A stretch of DNA of 64,000 bases from Rhodococcus pseudokoreensis. GTDB lineage: Bacteria; Actinomycetota; Actinomycetes; Mycobacteriales; Mycobacteriaceae. The notes under the pieces were generated by a model. That model did no database searches, was not told the origin of the DNA, and worked only from the letters and a program-made list of their open reading frames with translations. Location of the stretch: the NCBI RefSeq assembly GCF_017068395.1, contig NZ_CP070619.1, forward strand, positions 3,906,001 to 3,970,000. Direction: 5' to 3'. Positions 49,750 to 57,603 of this stretch are shown piece after piece. Within the stretch, counting starts at the first letter, position 1; each line of letters starts with the position of its first letter. Made by a program: the position numbers and the translations under genes.

Positions 49750-50280
49750 ATGCGAACCCCCACCTCCCCGCACATCACCGCCACGACCCCCGAACACATC
49801 CGGGACGCCTACCGCACCGTCCTCGGAAAATTCTGCACCGGCGTCGTCGCCGTCACCGCACGGGGCGACACCGGCGATCCCATCGGTTTGACCGTCGGTT
49901 CCTTCAGCTCCGCCTCCCTCGACCCCGCTCTCGTCGCATTCTTCGTCGGCCGGGGCTCCACCACCTTCCCCCAGGTGGCCGCATACGGCCGGTTCTGCGC
50001 CAACATCCTCGCCGCCGACCAGCACGAACTGGGCCGCACGTTCGCCCGCAGCGGCGCGGACAAATTCCGCGGAATCGACTGGACTCCTGCCACTACCGGG
50101 TCTCCGCGCCTCGCCGGCGCCCACGCCTGGGTCGACTGCCACATCGACCTCGTCCAGGCTGTCGGCGACCACGACCTCGTCGTCGGCCGGGTCGTCGAAC
50201 TCGGTGCCACCGACACCCCCGACCCGCTGCTGTTCTACACATCCACGTTCCATCAGCTCACCCCCGCGAGCCCGGCATGA
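49750..50280 (+). CDS. Flavin reductase (flavin:NAD(P)H oxidoreductase) domain protein
   Basis: This is a 176-residue flavin reductase-like protein with the family motifs: GKFCTGVVAVTARG, GLTVGSFSSASLDPALVAFFVG, and FCANILAADQ. It reduces free FMN or FAD that the two-component monooxygenase then uses. It ends in ATGA overlapping the ribA gene by 4 bp. The order reductase-ribA couples flavin supply with flavin reduction. Confidence 0.93.
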   Translation: MRTPTSPHITATTPEHIRDAYRTVLGKFCTGVVAVTARGDTGDPIGLTVGSFSSASLDPALVAFFVGRGSTTFPQVAAYGRFCANILAADQHELGRTFARSGADKFRGIDWTPATTGSPRLAGAHAWVDCHIDLVQAVGDHDLVVGRVVELGATDTPDPLLFYTSTFHQLTPASPA

Positions 50281-50909
50281 CCACGGCGGAACCGGTTCCC
50301 TCCGTCGTCCGCTGTGCCGACGCCGTCGTCCCCACCGATCACGGCGCGTTCACCGCGATCGCCTACCGTTCGGCCACCGGGATCGAGCACCTGGCCATGG
50401 TGTTCGGCGATCCGGCCGTCGGCACCGCCCTGACCCGCGTCCACAGCGAATGCCTCACCGGCGACGTCCTCGGGTCGCGGCGCTGCGACTGCGGCCCGCA
50501 ACTGTCCGCCGCGCTGGAGCGCATCGCCGACGCCGGCGCGGGGGTGCTGCTGTACCTGCGGGGGCACGAGGGCCGCGGCATCGGGCTGGCCGCGAAGATC
50601 GCCGCGTACCAACTCCAGGACCGGTTGGGCCTCGACACCGTCGACGCGAACCTTCGCCTCGGGTTGCCCGTCGACGCCCGCGACTACGCCGACGCCGCGG
50701 CCATCCTCCGCGACCTGCGCGTCGACCGCGTCGATCTGCTCAGCAACAACCCGGCCAAGGCCGCCGGACTCACCGCGGCCGGCATCACCGTTACGGGCAC
50801 CACGCCGCTCGAGATCGCGCCGAACGATCACAACACCCGGTACCTCGCAACGAAGCGGGATCGTCTCGGCCACAACCTCACCCACGCCCATCTCGTCACC
50901 CACCACTGA
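50277..50909 (+). CDS. ribA: GTP cyclohydrolase II
   Basis: The enzyme opens GTP to give the first riboflavin precursor. The 210-residue protein has the zinc site (SECLTGDVLGSRRCDCG), LYLRGHEGRGIGL and the conserved arginine region. It is the stand-alone type without the RibB half. Being inside a monooxygenase cluster, it is probably an accessory paralog that boosts FMN supply for this pathway, not the main riboflavin gene. It shares 4 bp with the flavin reductase. Confidence 0.94.
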   Translation: MTTAEPVPSVVRCADAVVPTDHGAFTAIAYRSATGIEHLAMVFGDPAVGTALTRVHSECLTGDVLGSRRCDCGPQLSAALERIADAGAGVLLYLRGHEGRGIGLAAKIAAYQLQDRLGLDTVDANLRLGLPVDARDYADAAAILRDLRVDRVDLLSNNPAKAAGLTAAGITVTGTTPLEIAPNDHNTRYLATKRDRLGHNLTHAHLVTHH

Positions 50910-50925
50910 CACGTCAGGAGAAACC

Positions 50926-51270
50926 ATGGAACGCGTCCCGTTGAGCCAGGTATTCGAGAAGATGTCGGTGATGCATTCCACCCCGCACTGGGCGGAGACA
51001 TTCGACGACCTCGCCGAGGTCCTCGGCCCCGCCGGGTTCAGCGACGGGCGGGCGTGGGCGAAGTTCGCGACCCTGTGCCTGTCCGACGAGACGGACGTGC
51101 CGCCCTGGTGCCTGCTCGGGAAGACGCACGACGTCGCCGCGGCCGCGACGCTCGCACGGGACGCGGGCTGGGACGTGGGCGAACCGGCCGTCGGCGATCA
51201 CGAATGCCGGGTGGTGCTGCGGTCACCCCACGGGTTGACCGTCATCGCCTATTCGCCGCTCACACCGTAG
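50926..51270 (+). CDS. Small VOC/glyoxalase-like protein, 114 aa
   Basis: This protein of 114 residues starts 16 bp after ribA with a good ATG. It looks like one half of a VOC fold: an N-terminal helical WAETFDDLAEVLG segment and a C-terminal beta-alpha stretch GWDVGEPAVGDHECRVVLRSPHGLTVIAYSPL. Such half-proteins dimerise to form an active site. No specific activity can be named. It converges on the LuxR regulator, overlapping its 3' end by 11 bp. Confidence 0.65.
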   Translation: MERVPLSQVFEKMSVMHSTPHWAETFDDLAEVLGPAGFSDGRAWAKFATLCLSDETDVPPWCLLGKTHDVAAAATLARDAGWDVGEPAVGDHECRVVLRSPHGLTVIAYSPLTP

Positions 51271-52039
51271 GTCGCCGGCCTCGCCGGAGCACGCACGCGG
51301 TCAGCGACGCCCGGTTCCGGAGACCGGTGGATTCGAAGATTCGGCTCACATACTTCTTCACGGTGAATTCGGACAGCGAGAGCACCTCGGCGATCTCGTT
51401 GTTGCTGAGGCCGTCGCTCACCAACTCGGCCACCTGCATCTGGCGCGGGGTCAGACTGCCCAGCGGATCGACGGCGTCGGCGTCTCCGGTCCCCGACAAC
51501 AGCATCGACCTGCCCTGGGCGCGGAGTTGCCGGGCGAGAACCTGCACTGCCAGTGACTCACTCGCATCCCAGCTCCGTTCACGGTCGAACATCCCGACCA
51601 GCGCTTCACCGTCCGCGAACCGGAGGTGCAGCGCCGACGCCGTTCCCATTCCGTGCGGGTGCAGGTAGTCCTCGACGTAGGAGCGTTGCGGCGCGGGCAG
51701 CGCATGCAGGTGGTCCAGGGAAATGAAACCGTTATCGGTCAGCGAGCGGCGCGCCTCGGGGAGCGCGAAGATGTCCTTGTCCCGCCAGCGGGCGTGATAC
51801 TCGTGCAGCAGCGGGGAGGCGGCACCCGTCAGCAGCGGTGCGGGGTCGGCGAAGATGTCGGCAAATGTCGGTCCGAAGAAGAACGTGACATCACGGACCC
51901 GGAACACCGTCGCAATGGACTCCACGACGGTCCGCTTGTAGTCGGCGGGCTCGTCGACGTCGCAGCACGATTCGAGAACCTCGAGGATCCCGTGCATCTG
52001 CGAGCGGGACAGCACGTCCCTCCAGGATCCGGTACCCAT
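51260..52039 (-). CDS. LuxR-family transcriptional regulator
   Basis: This is a 259-residue regulator. The N-terminal 180 residues form an unassigned sensor-like domain (VFRVRDVTFFFGPTFADIF). The C-terminal GerE helix-turn-helix reads LGSLTPRQMQVAELVSDGLSNNEIAEVLSLSEFTVKKYVSRIFESTGL. The ATG at 52039 follows GGAGG. It sits between the monooxygenase cluster and the acyl-CoA cluster and could control either one. The recurring palindrome lies just upstream. Confidence 0.9.
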   Translation of the reverse strand: MGTGSWRDVLSRSQMHGILEVLESCCDVDEPADYKRTVVESIATVFRVRDVTFFFGPTFADIFADPAPLLTGAASPLLHEYHARWRDKDIFALPEARRSLTDNGFISLDHLHALPAPQRSYVEDYLHPHGMGTASALHLRFADGEALVGMFDRERSWDASESLAVQVLARQLRAQGRSMLLSGTGDADAVDPLGSLTPRQMQVAELVSDGLSNNEIAEVLSLSEFTVKKYVSRIFESTGLRNRASLTACVLRRGRRPTV

Positions 52040-52056
52040 GTTCGCCTCCATCCCAG

Positions 52057-52096
52057 GTGAGTGGCAAAGCGTGCCCGACCACACTTTGCCACTCAC
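52057..52096. terminator. Palindromic terminator (repeat family 3, copy b)
   Basis: GTGAGTGGCAAAG (52057-52069) and CTTTGCCACTCAC (52084-52096) form a perfect 13-bp stem. It differs from 46451-46490 by one base in each arm, a compensatory C-to-T and G-to-A pair, which suggests selection for the stem. It lies after the transporter gene, upstream of the LuxR gene. Confidence 0.8.
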
Positions 52097-52102
52097 GTCA
52101 CC

Positions 52103-53452
52103 TCAGGCTGCCACAGTGGACCGGCTGGCAGCCGACTGCTGGACGTCCGAAGACGAGTACTTCCGGACGATCGCGACGAGGCACAGCAGCCCGACGGTTC
52201 CGGCGCCGGCGAGGAAGGCCCCGACCCGCCACGCGTTGGCGGCGTCGCCGTTGATGAGCAGCACCATGACCATCGGGGAGAAGCCACCGATGATGGCGGA
52301 GATCTGATAGCCGAGGGACGCCCCGGAGAACCGGATCTCGGGCGGGAACAGTTCCGCGAACAGCGTTCCCTGCGTTCCGGTCTGGAACGACATGACGATC
52401 ACCGCTCCGAAGACGGCCAGCGCGAACGGCCACAGTTCGCCCTGGCTCGACTGTCCGATCATCAGCCACATCGGGATTCCCCACAGCAGCATCCCGGCGG
52501 TGCCGATGCCGAAGATCAGCTTGCGGCCGTAGAGGTCGGAGAGGTATCCGGCCAACGGGACCAGCGGAATCATCAGGACGCAGGCGGCGAGGATGAACCC
52601 GAGGACGGTGGATCGTTCGATCCCGAGGTACGTGGTGGCGAACTGCACGGAGCCGGTGATCATCGTGTAGAAGAAGATGACGCCGATGGCGTTCGCTCCG
52701 GCGGCGGTGAGGACGGTGCCGGGGTTCTTGCGCAGCACCTGCAGGATCGGCGACTTCCGTGCCACCGGCGCCTCGGCCAGCTTCTTCGACAGCTCCTGGA
52801 ACTCGGGGGTCTCTTCCAGGTAGCGGTGGATGAGGAACGCGACCGGGAGCATCACGAGACTGATCCAGAACGGGATACGCCACGCCCAGGCGAGGAACGA
52901 CTCGGAGTCGAATGCCGCTGTGATGACGAGGAAGACGACGTTTCCGAGGACGACGCCGATGGGCACGCCGAGTTGCGCGAAGCTGCCGTAGAACCCGCGA
53001 CGTCCGGCGGGTGCGTTCTCGGTGGCGAGGAGGACGGCGCCGCCCCATTGCGCCCCGACCGCGAGACCCTGGCAGATCCGCAGCGTCACGAGAATCGTGG
53101 GTGCGAGCCACACGAGCTGGGTGTTGGGCACGAGACCGATCAGTGAGGTGGCGACGGCCATCATCACGATGGCGGCCACGAGAACGGGTTTGCGGCCGAC
53201 CTTGTCGCCGAAGTGGCCGGCGAGCACACCGCCGACGGGCCGGGCGATGAACCCGACCGCCACGGTCGCGAACGAGTTGAGCGCGGCGACGACCTGGCTG
53301 TCGGTCGCGAAAAACGTTGTGTTGAAAACGAGTGCGGCCGCGGTGGCGTAGATGAAGAAGTCGTACCACTCGAGCGACGTCGAGATGGCGGCGGCGAAGG
53401 ACGCGCGGGCCGCGCGTGGCTTCGGCGGACCCGCGTGCGAGGCGGTGGGCAT
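52103..53452 (-). CDS. MHS-family MFS transporter
   Basis: The 449-residue, 12-helix protein is of the metabolite:H+ symporter group, with ISTSLEWYDFFIYATAAALVF at the N-terminus and GHFGDKVGRKP between helices 2 and 3. It is the last gene of the APH-ACAD-ligase operon and probably imports the acid that they degrade. The ATG at 53452 was chosen over one nine codons upstream, because AGGAG lies 7 bp before it. Confidence 0.9.
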   Translation of the reverse strand: MPTASHAGPPKPRAARASFAAAISTSLEWYDFFIYATAAALVFNTTFFATDSQVVAALNSFATVAVGFIARPVGGVLAGHFGDKVGRKPVLVAAIVMMAVATSLIGLVPNTQLVWLAPTILVTLRICQGLAVGAQWGGAVLLATENAPAGRRGFYGSFAQLGVPIGVVLGNVVFLVITAAFDSESFLAWAWRIPFWISLVMLPVAFLIHRYLEETPEFQELSKKLAEAPVARKSPILQVLRKNPGTVLTAAGANAIGVIFFYTMITGSVQFATTYLGIERSTVLGFILAACVLMIPLVPLAGYLSDLYGRKLIFGIGTAGMLLWGIPMWLMIGQSSQGELWPFALAVFGAVIVMSFQTGTQGTLFAELFPPEIRFSGASLGYQISAIIGGFSPMVMVLLINGDAANAWRVGAFLAGAGTVGLLCLVAIVRKYSSSDVQQSAASRSTVAA

Positions 53453-53465
53453 GGTGGTCTCCTGC

Positions 53466-55040
53466 TCAGTCTTGGGCAATGGAACCGAACGTGTCTCGGA
53501 GGACGCGTTTGAGGATCTTGCCGCTCGGGTTCTTCGGTAGGGAGTCGGCGACGATCACGTATTTGGGCACCTTGTAGCCGGCGAGCCGTGTGCGGCAGTG
53601 CTCGACGACGTCCTTCTCGTCGAGTTCGACGCCGGTGGACGGGACCACGACGGCCGCGACCGCTTCGATCCACCGCGGGTGCGGCACCGCGAACACGGCG
53701 GCCTCACCGACGCCGTCGAGTTCGTACAGCGTTTCCTCGACCTCGCGGGTGGCGACGTTCTCGCCGCCGGTCTTGATCATGTCCTTCTTGCGGTCGACCA
53801 CCCACAGGTATCCGTCCTCGTCGAGGTAGCCGAGGTCGCCGGAGTGGAACCAGCCGCCGGCGAACGCTTCCGCGGTCTTCTCGGGTTGTCCGAGGTAGCC
53901 GACGGTGGCGTGCGGGCTGCGGTGCACGATCTCACCGACCTCGCCCGCAGGCAGCGGCTGGTTGCGGTCGTCCACGATCCGCGTCTCCACGTTGAGCACC
54001 GGCTTCCCCGCCGAACCACCGCGTGTCTCTTGATCTTCCGGTCCGAGTGCCGTCGCGAGCGACGCCATTTCCGTCTGCCCGTAGAAGTTCCACAACCGGA
54101 TGCCCGGCAGTCGGCGGTTCATCTCCCGCAGGATCTCCAGCGGCAGCGGCGACGCCCCGTAGTAGCCCTTGCGCAGCGACCGCAGGTCGGTGTTCTCGAA
54201 GTCGGGCGACTGCAGCAGCGAGATCCACACCGTCGGAGGGCAGAACAGATTGGTCACCTGCTCGGTCTCGATGGTGCGCAGCAGCACCCGGGGGTCGGGT
54301 CCGTCGACGATGATGCTCGTCGCGCCGAGATAGATATCGGTGCTGAGGAAGTTGTCGAGCTGAGCGCAGTGGTACAGCGGAAGTGCGTGCACCTCCACGT
54401 CTTCGCTGCTCATGCCGCCGGTGACGATGCAACTGATGTACTGCCACATCAGCGACCGGCTGGTGAGCATCGCCCCTTTCGGCCGCGATTCGGTGCCCGA
54501 CGTGTACATGATGCGGACGACGTCGTCGTCCTCCACGAACACCTCGGGTGGCGAGGCGACCGCACCGTCCGTCCAGCCGGCCACCGAGACCCACCCGTCC
54601 GGAACCCCCGCCCCGGCCAGTGGGATCGCCGCCCGCACCCGGACGCTTCCCTTCGATTCCGTGAGCGCCGTCTCGGCGACGGGCACCAGCGCGTCCTCGA
54701 CGACGAACGCGTCGGCGGCGCAGTCGTCGAGGATGTACCCGATCTCCCCGCCGGTGAGCATGAAGTTGATCGGGACGAGGACCACCCCGAGCCGGGCGGT
54801 CGCGAAGTTCAGCACCGGGTACTGCCAGCAGTTGTGCGACAGCAACGCCAGCCGGTCGCCCTGCTTCAGCCCCTCGGCGTGCAGAGCCGCAGCGACGCGG
54901 TCGATCACGGCGTCGAATTCGGCGAACGTGAGCCGGACGTCGCGGTGCACCACGGCGAGCTTGTGCGGGAAGCGCGCCGCGGACCGACGTGGAATGTCGC
55001 CGATGCTCTGCTGCCGGGCGCGCGTCCTGTCGTCGGTCAC
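53466..55040 (-). CDS. AMP-dependent acyl-CoA synthetase
   Basis: The 524-residue ligase activates a carboxylic acid to its CoA thioester via the acyl-adenylate. Core motifs are IMYTSGTESRPKGAM (P-loop), FYGQTEMAS, SGDLGYLDEDGYLWVVDRKKDMIKTGGENV and the catalytic lysine in KNPSGKILKR. The P-loop has ES in place of the usual TG. Its GTG start overlaps the acyl-CoA dehydrogenase gene by 4 bp. With the kinase and dehydrogenase next to it, a 4-hydroxy or short- to medium-chain acid is a plausible substrate. Confidence 0.93.
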   Translation of the reverse strand: MTDDRTRARQQSIGDIPRRSAARFPHKLAVVHRDVRLTFAEFDAVIDRVAAALHAEGLKQGDRLALLSHNCWQYPVLNFATARLGVVLVPINFMLTGGEIGYILDDCAADAFVVEDALVPVAETALTESKGSVRVRAAIPLAGAGVPDGWVSVAGWTDGAVASPPEVFVEDDDVVRIMYTSGTESRPKGAMLTSRSLMWQYISCIVTGGMSSEDVEVHALPLYHCAQLDNFLSTDIYLGATSIIVDGPDPRVLLRTIETEQVTNLFCPPTVWISLLQSPDFENTDLRSLRKGYYGASPLPLEILREMNRRLPGIRLWNFYGQTEMASLATALGPEDQETRGGSAGKPVLNVETRIVDDRNQPLPAGEVGEIVHRSPHATVGYLGQPEKTAEAFAGGWFHSGDLGYLDEDGYLWVVDRKKDMIKTGGENVATREVEETLYELDGVGEAAVFAVPHPRWIEAVAAVVVPSTGVELDEKDVVEHCRTRLAGYKVPKYVIVADSLPKNPSGKILKRVLRDTFGSIAQD

Positions 55041-56266
55041 CCGCGGACTTCTTTCAGGACCGGCGTGGCGGCGAACTCGGCGCGGGCGAGCGAGCGGCGG
55101 TGCACCTGGTCGGGGCCGTCGGCGATCTGCAGGAACCGGGCCTGCGCGTACAGGACGGGCAGGATCGTGTCCTGCGACAGGCCTGCGCCGCCGAAGATCT
55201 GCATCGCGTCGTCGACGATCCGCTTGACGGTCAGCGGGACCATCACCTTGGCGGCGGCGATGTCGTGGCGGGCCGCCTTGGTGCCCTCGACGTCCATCCG
55301 CCACGCGGCCCGCAGCACCAGCAAACGGGCGGCGTCGAGGTGGATCCGCGCGTCCGCGACGGTCGCCTGCACGACGCCCTCGTCCGCGAGGGGCTTGCCG
55401 AACGCGACGCGGGTGCGGGCGCGTTCGGTCATCAGCGCGATGGCCCGCTCGGCCATCCCGATCAGGCGCATGCAGTGGTGGATGCGCCCCGGACCGAGCC
55501 GGGCCTGCGCGACGGCGAAGCCCTTGCCGCGCGGACCGAGGAGGTTCGCCTTGGGGACGCGGACCTTGTCGAAGACGACCTCGCCGTGACCGCCCTCGTG
55601 GCGGTCGGCGAAACCGAGCACGGTGGTGGACCGGACGATCGTCAGTCCGGGCGTGTCCATCGGGACGAGAACGATGCTGTGCCGGTTGCCGATCGGGGCG
55701 TCGGGGTCGGTGACGCCCATGACCATGGCCACCCGGCAGTCGTCGCGCAGCGCCGCGGTCGACCACCACTTGCGGCCGGTCAGTACCCAGTCGTCGCCGT
55801 CCTCGGCGATCTCGAGTCGGACGTTGTTGGCGTCCGAACTCGCGACGTCCGGTTCGGTCATCGAGAAGCACGAGCGGAATTCGCCGTCGAGCAGCGGCGC
55901 GAGCCATTCTTCCTTCTGCTCGTCGGTGCCGTAGAGGTGCAGCAGTTCCATGTTGCCGGTGTCCGGCGGGTTGCAGTTGAACGCCTCGGGGGCGATCAAC
56001 GGGCTCCAGCCGGTGAGTTCGGCGAGCGGTGCGTACTCGAGATTGGTCAGGCCTGCGCCCTCGCGGGCGGGGAGGAAGAGGTTCCACAGGCCCTCGCGTT
56101 TGGCGGCGGCCTTCAGGTCGGCGACGATCGGCGGCGCGCCCCAGTGGTCCGGCTTGGACGCGAGCTGTTCCTCGGCGATGGCCTCGGCGGGCAGCACCCG
56201 CTCCTGCATGAACTTCGTCAGCTTCGCCTGCAGTTCCACGACTTTCGGGCTGTACTCGAATTCCAC
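55037..56266 (-). CDS. Acyl-CoA dehydrogenase (ACAD10/11-like)
   Basis: This is a 409-residue FAD enzyme with the ACAD signatures: CFSMTEPDVASSDANN, the GHGEVVFDKVRVP segment, and the C-terminal FGGAGLSQDTILPVLYAQARFLQIADGPDQVHRRSLAR. The overall sequence looks closer to the ACAD10/11 and LvaC group than to fatty acyl-CoA dehydrogenases. The aminoglycoside-phosphotransferase-like kinase gene lies 35 bp upstream; in mammals the same two domains are fused in ACAD10/11. The electron acceptor would be ETF. Confidence 0.9.
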   Translation of the reverse strand: MEFEYSPKVVELQAKLTKFMQERVLPAEAIAEEQLASKPDHWGAPPIVADLKAAAKREGLWNLFLPAREGAGLTNLEYAPLAELTGWSPLIAPEAFNCNPPDTGNMELLHLYGTDEQKEEWLAPLLDGEFRSCFSMTEPDVASSDANNVRLEIAEDGDDWVLTGRKWWSTAALRDDCRVAMVMGVTDPDAPIGNRHSIVLVPMDTPGLTIVRSTTVLGFADRHEGGHGEVVFDKVRVPKANLLGPRGKGFAVAQARLGPGRIHHCMRLIGMAERAIALMTERARTRVAFGKPLADEGVVQATVADARIHLDAARLLVLRAAWRMDVEGTKAARHDIAAAKVMVPLTVKRIVDDAMQIFGGAGLSQDTILPVLYAQARFLQIADGPDQVHRRSLARAEFAATPVLKEVRG

Positions 56267-56301
56267 TTCCGTGGCTCCAATCTGTTTCGGTGATGCCGCG
56301 G

Positions 56302-57387
56302 TCAGCGGCGAAGCTCGGACACGGGTGATGCCGCGGCGAGGTCGAGCGCGCGCTGGAACAGCGGGCCGACCATGTCGCCGACGTCGTCGAACCCGCCACC
56401 GACGGTGTCGCCCTGCGCGTGCCGGGCGTGGATGCCCTCGAGGATGACGGCGATCTTGAAGTCGGCGAACACCGTGTACCAGTCGATGTCGGGGATCTCG
56501 ATGCCGCGCTTGCCGGCGTAGCGGTCGAGAAGTTCGGCGCGGGTGGGGAATCCGTCCAGGCGGGCGAGGCCCTTGGTCACCGGGTTGTCGACCGCACCGG
56601 GCTGGTCCCAGAAGCTCAGCATGATCCCGACGTCGGCGAGGGTGTCGCCGAGGGTCGCCATTTCCCAGTCCAGGACGGCGACGATCTTCCCGGCGTCACC
56701 GCGGGACGCGAGCACGTTGTCGAGTTTGACGTCGCCGTGGACGATGCCCGGGAGGTGTGAGGTGGGCAGCGCGCGGCGCAGCTTGTCGAGCAGCACGGCC
56801 ACCTCGGGGCGGTCGGCGGCGCGCGAGGCCTCCCATTGCCGTGACCAGCGGTCGAGTTGGCGTTCCAGGTAGCCGTCGGGGCGGCCGAACGAGCCGAGCC
56901 CGACCGCGTCCGGGTCGACGTCGTGGAGCGCGGCGAGGGTGTCGGCCAGATCCAGTCCGAGCCGGCGACGCTCGCCGGGAGTGAGCGCGGACGCCTGCTC
57001 GACGGTTCCGACGGGCGTGCCGTCCACCAGTTCCATGAGGTAGAACGACGCGCCGAGCACGGCCGCGTCCTCGCACAGCAGCACGGCTTCGGGCACCGGG
57101 ACGGCGGTTCCGGCCAGCCCCCGGATCACGGTGAACTCGCGTTTCATGTCGTGGGCGCTCGGCAGGACGTGCCCGTACGGGGGCCGGCGCAGGACCCACG
57201 TCCGGTCGGCGTCGGCGACCCGGTAGGTGGGGTTGGAGCGGCCGCCGCTGATGAGCGAGACGGTGAGGTCGCCGCTCACGCCGCCGTCGAGTGCGCCGTC
57301 GAGGTAGTGGGCGAGGGCGGTGAGATCGACGCCTGCCGAATCCTCCCGGCCCTCGTGGGTGTCCGCTTCGGCGTGGGACGTCGTCAT
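56302..57387 (-). CDS. Aminoglycoside-phosphotransferase-like kinase (LvaA/ACAD10-kinase type)
   Basis: The 361-residue APH-fold kinase has the catalytic loop GIVHGDVKLDNVLAS and the metal-binding VLDWEMATLGD. The N-terminal GGRSNPTYRV is the nucleotide-binding glycine-rich segment. In Pseudomonas LvaA and mammalian ACAD10/11 such a kinase phosphorylates the 4-hydroxyl of acyl-CoAs so that an ACAD can eliminate it. The neighbouring genes fit this use; drug resistance is unlikely. The ATG at 57387 is preceded by GGAAAGGA. Confidence 0.88.
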   Translation of the reverse strand: MTTSHAEADTHEGREDSAGVDLTALAHYLDGALDGGVSGDLTVSLISGGRSNPTYRVADADRTWVLRRPPYGHVLPSAHDMKREFTVIRGLAGTAVPVPEAVLLCEDAAVLGASFYLMELVDGTPVGTVEQASALTPGERRRLGLDLADTLAALHDVDPDAVGLGSFGRPDGYLERQLDRWSRQWEASRAADRPEVAVLLDKLRRALPTSHLPGIVHGDVKLDNVLASRGDAGKIVAVLDWEMATLGDTLADVGIMLSFWDQPGAVDNPVTKGLARLDGFPTRAELLDRYAGKRGIEIPDIDWYTVFADFKIAVILEGIHARHAQGDTVGGGFDDVGDMVGPLFQRALDLAAASPVSELRR

Positions 57388-57420
57388 CCGCTGCGTCCTT
57401 TCCAGTCCTTCGATGTTCAG

Positions 57421-57463
57421 CCAAACGCTCGTTCGGCCAGTTCCCATCATCAGCCGAACGAGC
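57421..57463. promoter_or_regulatory. Candidate TetR-type operator upstream of the kinase operon
   Basis: CCAAACGCTCGTTCGG (57421-57436) is an imperfect palindrome, and CCGAACGAGC (57454-57463) repeats one arm inverted. CGAACG...CGTT half-sites are typical of actinobacterial TetR regulators of acyl-CoA genes. The 216-bp gap serves two divergent operons. Confidence 0.5.
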
Positions 57464-57603
57464 TCCGGAAGTCAATATCCCGATATTCTGCAATTAATCA
57501 CTGAGAGTCCCGAAAATCGAAGCGCTTGCCAAGCGATCGTTCAGTTGGCATGATCCACGGGAAGTGATGCACGTCTCATCCGCCTCGAAAGGTCAGGACA
57601 CCT

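Noticed and set aside
56302..57387. Aminoglycoside resistance gene
   Set aside because: APH fold is shared, but the operon with ACAD, CoA ligase and symporter points to acyl-CoA metabolism.
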